A stretch of DNA of 38,834 bases from Candidatus Rokuibacteriota bacterium (lineage in GTDB: Bacteria; Methylomirabilota; Methylomirabilia; Rokubacteriales; CSP1-6). Below the pieces are notes generated by a model. It did not search any database, was not told the DNA's origin, and was given only the letters and a program-made list of their open reading frames with translations. This document shows, one piece after another, positions 26,906 through 33,348 of the stretch; within the stretch, counting starts at the first letter, position 1; each line of letters begins with the position of its first letter. Where the stretch lies: positions 1 to 38,834 of the forward strand of contig JACQWC010000135.1 in assembly GCA_016209635.1 (NCBI GenBank), given 5' to 3'. The translations under genes and the position numbers were made by a program.

Positions 26906-28033
26906 ATGAAGATCGAGACGCTGGCGGTCCGCGCCGGTCACCGGGTCGATCCCGCGACCGGCGCGGTGACGACTCCGATCCACCTCTCCACCACCTTCGA
27001 GCGTGATCCGGACGGCGGCTATCCGCGCGGCTACCTCTACAGCCGGAACGCGAGCCCGACCCGCGAGGCGCTCGAGCAGTGTCTCCGGGACCTCGAGGGC
27101 GGCATCGCGGCCGCGGCCTTTGCCTCCGGCTCGGCGGCCACGCTCGCCGTCTTCCAGGCCCTGGCCCCGGGCGATCACGTCGTCGCGCCGAGCGATGCCT
27201 ATCACGGGACCCTTCGCCTGCTGCGCGAGGTCCTGGCCCCGTGGGGTCTCGAGACGACGTTCGTGGACATGACCGATCCCACACGCGTCGCCGCCGCCGT
27301 CGGGCCCCGAACCCGGCTCGTCTGGGTCGAGACGCCGTCGAACCCGCTGTGGAAGGTCGTCGACATCGCCGGTGTCGCGGCCCTCGCCCACGAGGCGGGC
27401 GCTCGCTGCGTCTGCGACAACACCGCCGCGACCCCGGTCCTCCAGCGCCCCTTCGAGCTCGGCGCCGACCTCGTCATGCACTCGACGACAAAATACCTCG
27501 GCGGGCACGGCGACGTCATGGGGGGGACCGTGATCACGCGGGTCGACGACGACTTCTTCCAGCGCGTCCGGAAGATCCAGGGCTCCGGCGGCGCGGTGCC
27601 GTCGCCGTTCGACTGCTGGCTCGTCCTCCGGGGGATCCAGACGCTGCCGTACCGGATGCGGGCCCACTCCGAGAACGCCCTCGCCGTCGCCACCTTCCTC
27701 GATCGTCACTCCGGGGTCGAGGCCGTCCACTATCCGGGTCTCCCACGTCACCCCGGCCACGCGCTCGCGGCCCGGCAGATGGCCCGCTTCGGCGGGATGG
27801 CGTCGTTCCAGGTGCGCGGCGGCCGGGAGCGCGCGATGGCCGTCGCCGCGCAGGTCCGGGTCTTCACGCGGGCCACGAGCTTCGGGGGCACCGCGAGCCT
27901 GATCGAGCACCGCGCCTCGATCGAGGGGGCCGGGACCCGGACGCCCGAGAATCTGCTGCGCCTGTCGGTCGGCCTCGAGCACGTCGACGACCTGGTCGAG
28001 GACCTGGCCCAGGCGCTCGGAGGCGCGCCATGA
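26906..28033 (+). CDS. Cystathionine gamma-synthase/lyase-family PLP enzyme
   Basis: The 375-residue fold-type I enzyme has the PLP lysine K196 in HSTTKYLGGHGDVMGG, phosphate-binding FASGSAAT and the conserved VWVETPSNPLWKVVDI segment. The family catalyses gamma- or beta-replacement or elimination on amino acids (MetB, MetC, MetZ, methionine gamma-lyase). Within a catabolic island a lyase acting on a sulfur- or phosphorus-substituted amino acid is as likely as methionine synthesis. The gene overlaps the next as ATGA. Confidence 0.9.
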   Translation: MKIETLAVRAGHRVDPATGAVTTPIHLSTTFERDPDGGYPRGYLYSRNASPTREALEQCLRDLEGGIAAAAFASGSAATLAVFQALAPGDHVVAPSDAYHGTLRLLREVLAPWGLETTFVDMTDPTRVAAAVGPRTRLVWVETPSNPLWKVVDIAGVAALAHEAGARCVCDNTAATPVLQRPFELGADLVMHSTTKYLGGHGDVMGGTVITRVDDDFFQRVRKIQGSGGAVPSPFDCWLVLRGIQTLPYRMRAHSENALAVATFLDRHSGVEAVHYPGLPRHPGHALAARQMARFGGMASFQVRGGRERAMAVAAQVRVFTRATSFGGTASLIEHRASIEGAGTRTPENLLRLSVGLEHVDDLVEDLAQALGGAP

Positions 28034-28767
28034 CGCTCGAGGGACGGACGGCGCTGGTCACCGGCGGGGCCCGCGGTATCGGCCGGGCGATCGCCGAGCG
28101 GCTCCTCCGCGACGGCGCCCGGGTCGCCCTCGTCGACCGCGACCGGGCGGCCGTCGAGCCGGCGGCGGCGGCGCTCGGCCCGACGGCGCTGGCCATCGTC
28201 GCCGACGTCACGATCACGGAGGACGTCGAGCGCGCCGTCCAGGAGACGCGCGACCGCTGGGGGCGCCTGGACATCGTGGTCAACAACGCGGGCATCACCG
28301 GCCGGTCGTTCCCGATCGGGGAGCTGACGGACGACGACTGGCGGGAGGTCATCGCCTGCGACCTCACGAGCGTGTTCCTCGTCTGCCGCGCGGCGGTCCG
28401 TGTGATGCTGGCGCAGGGCGGCGGACGGATCGTCAACATCGCCTCGATCGCTGGCAAGGAGGGCAACCCGACCCTCGTGCCCTACTCCTCGGCGAAGGCG
28501 GGCGTGATCGGGCTCACCAAGGCGCTCGCCAAGGAGGTCGCCACCCGGGGCATCCTCGTGAACGCCGTCGCGCCGGCGGTGATCGAGACGGAGATGCTCC
28601 GGCAGATGACGAAGGAGACGGTCGATTACCTGATCGCGAAGATCCCGATGGGGCGCGTCGGGACGCCCGCGGAGGTGGCCGCGCTGGTCGCGTGGCTCGC
28701 CTCCGACGAGTGCTCGTTCTCGACCGGCGCGGTCTACGACCTCTCGGGCGGCCGCGCGACGTACTGA
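28030..28767 (+). CDS. Short-chain dehydrogenase/reductase
   Basis: The 245-residue classical SDR has TGGARGIG, NNAGITG, and the Y-x-x-x-K centre in PYSSAKAG. VDRDR after the second strand suggests NAD preference. It closes the island of tightly coupled genes, starting inside the stop of the PLP enzyme gene. Its last 34 bases overlap the 3' end of the opposite-strand Nudix gene. The substrate is unknown. Confidence 0.87.
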   Translation: MTLEGRTALVTGGARGIGRAIAERLLRDGARVALVDRDRAAVEPAAAALGPTALAIVADVTITEDVERAVQETRDRWGRLDIVVNNAGITGRSFPIGELTDDDWREVIACDLTSVFLVCRAAVRVMLAQGGGRIVNIASIAGKEGNPTLVPYSSAKAGVIGLTKALAKEVATRGILVNAVAPAVIETEMLRQMTKETVDYLIAKIPMGRVGTPAEVAALVAWLASDECSFSTGAVYDLSGGRATY

Positions 28768-29276
28768 AGAATGGTCATCTTGGAGACCGACTCGGTGATC
28801 TCGCCGTCGGTCGCCAGGCGCACGGCCTCGGCGAAGGGGACGACCCTCCGCTCGATGAACTCGTCGGCGTCGGCGGGCAGGGGGTCGGCGGTGAGGCCGC
28901 GCGCGACGTAGCAGTACGCCACCTCGTCGAGATACGCGTTGGACGGGTGGAACCGCGTGAGGAAGGTCAGGCGCTCGGCGCGGTAGCCGCCCTCCTCGCG
29001 CAGCTCGCGCTGCGCCGCCACGAGAGGATCCTCGCCCTCGCCGGCGCCGCCACCCGGCAGCTCCCACGACAGCCCGCGGGCGAGGTGGCGGTACTGGCCG
29101 ACCAGGAGGACGTGGGCGTCGTCCACGAACGGGAGCACGCCGACGGTGACGCCCACGGCGAGCACCGGGTAGACGACCTCCCGCCCGTCGGGCAGGCGCC
29201 ACGTGTCCTCGCGGAGGACCAGGCGGCCCCGCGCATAGCGTGTGGACGAGCGGAGGGGCGTCCACGGGCGGCGCAT
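28734..29276 (-). CDS. Nudix hydrolase, ADP-ribose pyrophosphatase-like
   Basis: The 180-residue protein contains the Nudix box GGGAGEGEDPLVAAQREL followed by REEGG, with the layout of ADP-ribose pyrophosphatases (box preceded by YRHLARGLSWELPGG). It likely hydrolyses nucleoside diphosphate derivatives. I chose the ATG at 29276; the open frame continues upstream, but a TATACT box at 29286-29291 lies just before this start. The 3' end overlaps the convergent SDR gene by 34 bases. Confidence 0.88.
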   Translation of the reverse strand: MRRPWTPLRSSTRYARGRLVLREDTWRLPDGREVVYPVLAVGVTVGVLPFVDDAHVLLVGQYRHLARGLSWELPGGGAGEGEDPLVAAQRELREEGGYRAERLTFLTRFHPSNAYLDEVAYCYVARGLTADPLPADADEFIERRVVPFAEAVRLATDGEITESVSKMTILQYVARPPERS

Positions 29277-29285
29277 CGGGGGAGG

Positions 29286-29291
29286 AGTATA
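29286..29291 (-). promoter_or_regulatory. Predicted -10 box of the Nudix gene
   Basis: TATACT on the minus strand ends nine bases before the ATG at 29276, so the mRNA would have a leader of about two bases. No good -35 box is visible at normal spacing. Confidence 0.4.
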
Positions 29292-29317
29292 GCAGGGCGC
29301 GTCGCGCCTGCCCCACG

Positions 29318-29347
29318 TTGACACGCGGAGAGCGCGGCCGGTATCGT
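29318..29347 (+). promoter_or_regulatory. Predicted promoter of the small gene at 29358
   Basis: A consensus TTGACA (29318-29323), an 18-base spacer and TATCGT (29342-29347) precede the ATG at 29358 by ten bases. The expected leader is only a few bases. The site also serves the run of closely spaced genes that follows. Confidence 0.55.
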
Positions 29348-29357
29348 AGTCGGCGTC

Positions 29358-29588
29358 ATGTCGCGCGCCCGTCATGTCGACGCCCTCACGAAGAAGCTCC
29401 ACAAGGCCATCGAGGTTTCGCTCGCCGCCACGGAGGCGGCGCGCGACGCGCTGCAGGAGATCCTCAAGCGGGGCGCCGACACCGCCATCTTCTTCAGCCG
29501 CGGCAAGGGACGGGAGATCGTCTCGCCCGAGCTGACGCGGGAGGACCGGGAGTTCCTCCGGGCCGTCTCCATCAGGCCCCCTCGCTAG
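29358..29588 (+). CDS. Conserved-looking small protein of unknown function
   Basis: The 76-residue product is charged, with a helical N-terminal half (TKKLHKAIEVSLAATEAARD, then ALQEILKRG) and a polar tail TREDREFLRAV. I do not recognise the family and see no signal peptide or metal motif. The clear promoter, codon usage like its neighbours and close spacing to the next gene support it as a real gene. Confidence 0.6.
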   Translation: MSRARHVDALTKKLHKAIEVSLAATEAARDALQEILKRGADTAIFFSRGKGREIVSPELTREDREFLRAVSIRPPR

Positions 29589-29593
29589 GTCCG

Positions 29594-29839
29594 ATGCGCG
29601 CCCTCTACCTCCTCGCCTGGGTCGTGCTCGCCGTGGTGGTGCTCCTGCCGCTCGTCCGCCGGTGGTGGCCCGCCGCGCCCCGCGCGGCGGCGCGGAGCCT
29701 GGACGAGCTGGTCAAGGACCCGGTGTGCCAGACCTACGTCGTCCGGTCGCGCGCGCTCAGCCGCCAGGACGCGGGTCAGACGCGCTACTTCTGCAGCGCC
29801 GAGTGCGCCGGCCGCTGGGCCGCCGGCGTGGGCCGCTGA
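29594..29839 (+). CDS. PP0621/YHS-like membrane-anchored cysteine-motif protein
   Basis: The 81-residue product has one N-terminal helix (about residues 3-20) and then a small domain DPVCQTY ... TRYFCSAECA, the pattern of the PP0621 and YHS/TRASH-like metal-binding domains. A metal-sensing or metal-trafficking role is typical of such motifs but untested here. It starts five bases after the preceding stop. A longer frame upstream overlaps that gene and is rejected. Confidence 0.72.
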   Translation: MRALYLLAWVVLAVVVLLPLVRRWWPAAPRAAARSLDELVKDPVCQTYVVRSRALSRQDAGQTRYFCSAECAGRWAAGVGR

Positions 29840-29863
29840 GCGCTGGATGGGATCACCCGCCAG

Positions 29864-30709
29864 GTGAGGGTCGCCCGCGGCCGAGGGGCCCGGCGCCACG
29901 CCGATCCCTACCGCGACGTCGACGCGCAGCCCGACGGCGCGCGCTTCATCGAGGCCCTCGAGACCCGCGGCGGGACGCCGACCCAGGCGATCCTCCGCCG
30001 GCGATTCCTCCGCTTCGTGCCGGTGAGATCCGGCGACAGGGTCCTCGAGGTCGGCTGCGGCACCGGCGTCGTCGTGCGCGACCTGGCGGGTCTCGTCGGC
30101 GCCCGGGGTCGGGTCGTCGGCGTCGACCGGAGCCGGCTCCTGCTGCGCGCGGCGCGGAGGCTCTGCCGGGCCCGGCCTCGTGCCGGACGGATCACGCTCC
30201 GCGTGGCGGACGGCGCGCGCCTGCCCTGGCGCGCGGGTCGCTTCGACGCGACGCTCGCGATCACGGTGCTGCTCCACGTCTCGGACCCCATGGCGGTGGT
30301 CGCGGAGATGGCGCGCGTGACGCGGCCGGGCGGGCGCGTCGGGGTCCAGGACCAGGACTTCGGCACGGTCGCGGTCGAGCATCCCGACCCCGAGTTGACC
30401 GCGCGCATTTTTACCGGTGTCGAGAACCGCATCTACGAAAACCGGTTCAGCGGCCGGCGGCTGCCGGGGCTCCTGCGCGCGGCCGGCCTCGGCGGTGTCC
30501 GGCTGCGCACGGACGTCTACCAGGACACGCGACTCGAGCCGTACACGAAGAGCTTCCTCGAGCGCAGGGCGGAGAACGCGGTCCGCTTCGGCATCGTGGA
30601 CGGCCGGACGGCCCAGCGCTGGCTCGACGGCTTCACGGCCCTCGTCGCCGCCGGAAGTTTCGTCCTGACGATGAACTACTACGGCGCCGTCGGCGTGAAG
30701 CCGGCGTGA
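29864..30709 (+). CDS. SAM-dependent methyltransferase
   Basis: The 281-residue class I methyltransferase has motif I LEVGCGTGVVV, the acidic VVGVDRS loop and the FDATLAITVLLHV post-motif typical of the UbiE/Methyltransf_11 group. GTG at 29864 is the only in-frame start after the last stop. The substrate cannot be inferred; the C-terminal third (EPYTKSFLERRAENAV) is not a motif I know. Confidence 0.82.
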   Translation: MRVARGRGARRHADPYRDVDAQPDGARFIEALETRGGTPTQAILRRRFLRFVPVRSGDRVLEVGCGTGVVVRDLAGLVGARGRVVGVDRSRLLLRAARRLCRARPRAGRITLRVADGARLPWRAGRFDATLAITVLLHVSDPMAVVAEMARVTRPGGRVGVQDQDFGTVAVEHPDPELTARIFTGVENRIYENRFSGRRLPGLLRAAGLGGVRLRTDVYQDTRLEPYTKSFLERRAENAVRFGIVDGRTAQRWLDGFTALVAAGSFVLTMNYYGAVGVKPA

Positions 30710-30721
30710 GGGGCTGAGCCG

Positions 30722-31651
30722 GTGACGCTCGCCTGGCGCCGTCGCGCCGCCGGGGCGGCCCTCCTCGCCGCGCTCGCCTCGGCGGGCCCCGTCGCCGCGG
30801 CGGCCGCGGAGCCGCGGGCGGTCGTCTTCGACGGCGCCGCCGCCCTGCGCCACGTCGAGCGGCTCGTCGCGATCGGTCCCCGCCCGGCCGGCTCTCCCGC
30901 ATCGGGCCAGGCGCGGAAGTACATCGCCGAGGAGCTCAGGCGGGTCGGCGCCCGGGTGGAGGTGCAGTCCTTCGACGCCGAGACGCCGCACGGACGGCTC
31001 GCCATGGCCAACGTCGTCGGCGTCCTGCCGGGTCGCCGCGCCGAGGCGATCCTGATCGGCGGCCACTACGACACCAAGTGGTTTCGCGACGTGCGCTTCG
31101 TCGGGGCGAACGACGGCGGCTCGAGCGGGGGCTTCCTCCTGGAGCTGGCGCGGCGGCTCGCGGCGGGCCCGCGCGAGTACACGTACTGGATCGTCTTCTT
31201 CGACGGCGAGGAGGCGCGGGAGACGTGGACCGCGCGCGACAGCCTCTACGGCTCGCGCCGAATGGCGGGCGAGCTCCAGCGGACGAACCGGCTGCCGCGC
31301 GCCGTGATCGTCGTGGACATGATCGGCGACCGGCACTTGAACATCCGCCCGGAGGCCCTCTCGACGGCATGGCTCACGGAGGCGATCTGGGCCAGCGCGC
31401 GGCGGCTCGGGTACCAGGCCCACTTCCTTCCGGACCCCCAGGTCGTCGAGGACGATCACGCGCCGTTCCTGCGCGCGGGCGTGCCCGCGACGCTCCTCAT
31501 CGATTTCGACTACCCGCCGTGGCACACGGCGGACGATACGCTCGATCAGGTGTCGGCCCGGAGTCTCCAGATCGTCGGCGAGGTGCTGCTCCAGGCGCTC
31601 CCGGCGATCGAGGAGCGGCTCGGGGCCTCCGGGGGAGGAACGCGCCGATGA
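30722..31651 (+). CDS. M28-family zinc peptidase or glutaminyl cyclase-like, secreted
   Basis: The 309-residue product has a signal peptide (about residues 1-28) and the M28 metal-site motifs GGHYDTK, GANDGGSSGG, FFDGEEAR, DMIGD and DYPPWHTADDT. The spacing and the WHTADD motif resemble glutaminyl-peptide cyclotransferases as much as aminopeptidases, so either activity is possible; it acts in the periplasm or outside. The start is GTG at 30722. Confidence 0.85.
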   Translation: MTLAWRRRAAGAALLAALASAGPVAAAAAEPRAVVFDGAAALRHVERLVAIGPRPAGSPASGQARKYIAEELRRVGARVEVQSFDAETPHGRLAMANVVGVLPGRRAEAILIGGHYDTKWFRDVRFVGANDGGSSGGFLLELARRLAAGPREYTYWIVFFDGEEARETWTARDSLYGSRRMAGELQRTNRLPRAVIVVDMIGDRHLNIRPEALSTAWLTEAIWASARRLGYQAHFLPDPQVVEDDHAPFLRAGVPATLLIDFDYPPWHTADDTLDQVSARSLQIVGEVLLQALPAIEERLGASGGGTRR

Positions 31652-31675
31652 CCACTCCGACCGACGACGACCGGG

Positions 31676-31681
31676 TATAAT
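31676..31681 (+). promoter_or_regulatory. Consensus -10 box for the AhpD-like gene (leaderless)
   Basis: A perfect TATAAT ends five bases before the ATG at 31687. Transcription would then begin at the start codon, giving a leaderless mRNA. No good -35 sequence lies at the standard distance. Confidence 0.55.
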
Positions 31682-31686
31682 CCGCC

Positions 31687-32229
31687 ATGCCCCGCGTGCG
31701 CGAGATCGACGATCCCGGCGACGATCCCATCCTGCGCGAGACGTTCGAGAAGGAGCGGGAAGCCTTCGGCTTCCTCCTGAACACGACCAAGGTCCAGGCC
31801 CACTGCCCCGGGATCATGAAGGCGGCGAAGGCGCTCTCCGCGGCGGTGGAGGGCTCGGGGCTCCTCCCGCCCCAGCTCCTGGCCCTCGTGTACCTGCGCG
31901 TCGCGCTGATCAACGGGTGTCCCTTCTGAATCGACATCAACGCATCCCGTGGGATGCACGCGGGCGCGTCGGAGGAGAAGATCCGCCAGGTGCCGTCGGC
32001 GGCGACGAGCGACCTCTTCTCGGAGAGAGAGCGGGTCGCCCTCGCGTGGGCCGAGGCGATGACCGTCACGGGGCGCCGGGTCATGGACGAGCTGTTCGCC
32101 CGTGCGCGGGCGCACTTCTCCGAGGCGGAGCTCGTCGAGCTGACCGCGGCCGCCGCGCTCGAGAACTTCCGGAGCAAGTTCAACACGGCGCTGGGCATCG
32201 AGGCGCAGGGGTTCTGCGTCCTCAAGTAG
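31687..32229 (+). CDS. AhpD-like (carboxymuconolactone decarboxylase family) selenoprotein, CxxU
   Basis: The 180-residue product is read through an in-frame TGA at 31927-31929. Before it runs an AhpD/CMD-type sequence ending LINGCPF, and after it IDINASRGMHAGASEEKI continues the same family in the same frame. The TGA replaces the second cysteine of the CxxC redox motif (C78-P-F-Sec81). A hairpin at 31942-31957, with loop starting 18 nt after the TGA, fits a bacterial SECIS. AhpD proteins reduce peroxiredoxins or act as weak peroxidases. The usual histidine three residues after CxxC is asparagine here. A plain stop with a separate downstream gene from ATG 31954 is unlikely, because each half alone lacks a complete domain. 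SelA, SelB, SelC and SelD are not in this window. Confidence 0.85.
31942..31957 (+). promoter_or_regulatory. Putative SECIS hairpin of the AhpD-like gene
   Basis: GCATCC-CGTG-GGATGC forms a perfect 6-bp stem with a tetraloop containing G-T. The loop begins at 31948, 18 nt after the TGA (31927-31929), inside the coding sequence, the distance seen in E. coli fdhF. The stem is short; flanking bases 31930-31941 do not pair clearly. Confidence 0.7.
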
Positions 32230-32243
32230 TTAGCGAGCACTGA

Positions 32244-32441
32244 CCGGCCAAGAATGCGACTAAGACGATCCCCATCCTCTTTCCGGAGTTGAGCATGAAG
32301 CGCTTCGAACTCCTCAAGGAATCCCTGCCCGGGCTTTCTCGGGTGGCTGTCCTCTGGAATGGGGCCAATCCGGCCAAAGTCGCTGACTGGAGCGTCACCC
32401 ACTTCGGGGTAGGGGCGCTGGACCGCCACGTATGTGGCTAA
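32244..32441 (+). pseudogene. Remnant of an ABC_sub_bind (PF04392-type) substrate-binding protein
   Basis: One frame reads PAKNATKTIPILFPELSMKR and continues FELLKESLPGLSRVAVLWN. These are two conserved pieces of the ABC_sub_bind family (the AT.TIPIVF region and the LELLKE..PG.SRVAVLWNP region) joined with about 40 residues missing between them, and the frame ends soon after at 32441. It has no signal peptide and is too short to fold, so it is a decayed fragment. It fills the gap between the two TGA-containing genes; nothing else is visible in 32230-32460 except the ribosome site of the next gene. Confidence 0.7.
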
Positions 32442-32460
32442 GGGGGAGGGAGACAGCAAG

Positions 32461-33117
32461 ATGGCTACCGTTGAGCCGCGACGACCGCTGCAGCCGGGCG
32501 AGCCAGCACCGGACTTCACGTTGCTCGCCGCGAACCGAGATGGGCTCGTGTCGTTGGCCGACTACCGTGGGCGAACTCCGCTCCTGCTTGCTCTATACCG
32601 CGGACTCTACTGACCATTCTGTCGGCGGCACGTTGTGCTGCTAGGGACGACAGCCAAGAAACTTCAGGATGTCGGAGTCCAGACGCTGGCGATCGTAGCC
32701 TCGAAGGCGGAGCGAGCGCGCTTTTTCTTCCGCTTTCGCCCCGTAAGCTGCCTGGTAGGCGCTGACCCCGACCTCATCACGCACCGTGCCTATGGGGTGT
32801 CGCAGAGTCCAGTGACGCCTGAGATCTGGCAGGCGGTTCTGTCTGCCTACGGTAATCTCGCACGCGAGCTGCAACTCCAGGTGCCGGAAAGCGAGGCCAG
32901 AGACGCCGTCGACCGGCTGGATGGCTTCAAGGTGACCGAGAGCGAGAAGGCAGAATTTCAGCGGCACCAAATCCAGTTCACTGGACAATTCCTGGTGGAC
33001 CGGGACGGGATTGTCCGTTGGACCAACATCGAGTGCGCCCAGGACGGCCTGGCGAGCATCGATAAGTTCCCCACCGACGAGGAGCTACTGGCAGCGGCAC
33101 GGGCGCTATCGAAGTGA
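32461..33117 (+). CDS. Peroxiredoxin-like (AhpC/TSA) selenoprotein, UxxC
   Basis: The 218-residue product starts at ATG 32461 behind a GGGAGGGAG ribosome site and is read through TGA at 32611-32613. N-terminal GEPAPDFTLL and LLLALYRGLY lead to Sec51-P-F-C54-RRH, the RGLxCPFCRR active site of thioredoxin-fold AhpC/TSA-type proteins with the first (peroxidatic) Cys replaced. After it, VGVQTLAIVA, GADPDLITHRAYGV and FTGQFLVDRDGIVRW continue the peroxiredoxin fold in the same frame. A SECIS-like hairpin follows at 32619-32653. G+C is lower than in neighbours and codons such as CTA, TTG and GTA are common, suggesting transfer. It probably reduces peroxides or disulfides, perhaps with the AhpD-like partner upstream. 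Confidence 0.88.
32619..32653 (+). promoter_or_regulatory. Putative SECIS element of the peroxiredoxin-like gene
   Basis: Lower stem CTGTCG (32619-32624) pairs with CGACAG (32648-32653). Upper stem GCGGCAC (32625-32631) pairs with GTGCTGC (32635-32641) with one G.U pair. The apical loop is GTT (32632-32634) and a 6-base bulge (32642-32647) lies on the 3' side. The loop starts 18 nt after the TGA and begins with G, matching the bacterial SECIS description. Confidence 0.8.
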
Positions 33118-33269
33118 GCGTGAGCGGCCGGCCTCAATTCGGACTGATCGTCAGCATGCGCTGCCTGCATTCGCCGGGCGTCCGCTCCCACGTGGGGAAG
33201 GTCGCCTATTCAGGATTACCGATCTATGTGTTCACCATGCTGATCCCGCTGTTCACGTTGCGCCGGTCT

Positions 33270-33300
33270 GGCGCAGGGCTTCTGCGTCCTCCCCCGGTGA
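33270..33300 (+). pseudogene. Second copy of the 3' end of the AhpD-like gene (possible scar)
   Basis: Bases 33270-33291 match 32202-32223 at 21 of 22 positions and read AQGFCVL, as in the C-terminus of the AhpD-like protein, then PR and a stop. This looks like the original end of that gene displaced by a roughly 1-kb insertion. The remaining bases 33118-33348 contain no recognisable gene. Confidence 0.45.
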
Positions 33301-33348
33301 CGCCCGCCCGGCCCTCCGCCCCGGCGCGCCGGCCCTCCGCCTGACGGC

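Noticed and set aside
31954-32229. Treating the second half of the AhpD-like gene as an independent gene from ATG 31954
   Set aside because: It would lack the redox motif and first helices; the ATG lies inside the putative SECIS stem with no ribosome site, and the frame joins the upstream half exactly.
32635-33117. Treating the peroxiredoxin-like gene as starting after the TGA
   Set aside because: The start would be a TTG/GTG-type codon in the hairpin region with no ribosome site, and the active-site motif plus a strong start site lie in frame just upstream.
33114-33344. Open frame of 76 codons starting GTG and overlapping the stop of the peroxiredoxin-like gene
   Set aside because: It has no family resemblance, its last third is Pro/Arg/Ala low complexity crossing the duplicated AhpD-like gene end in a different frame, and no ribosome site is evident.
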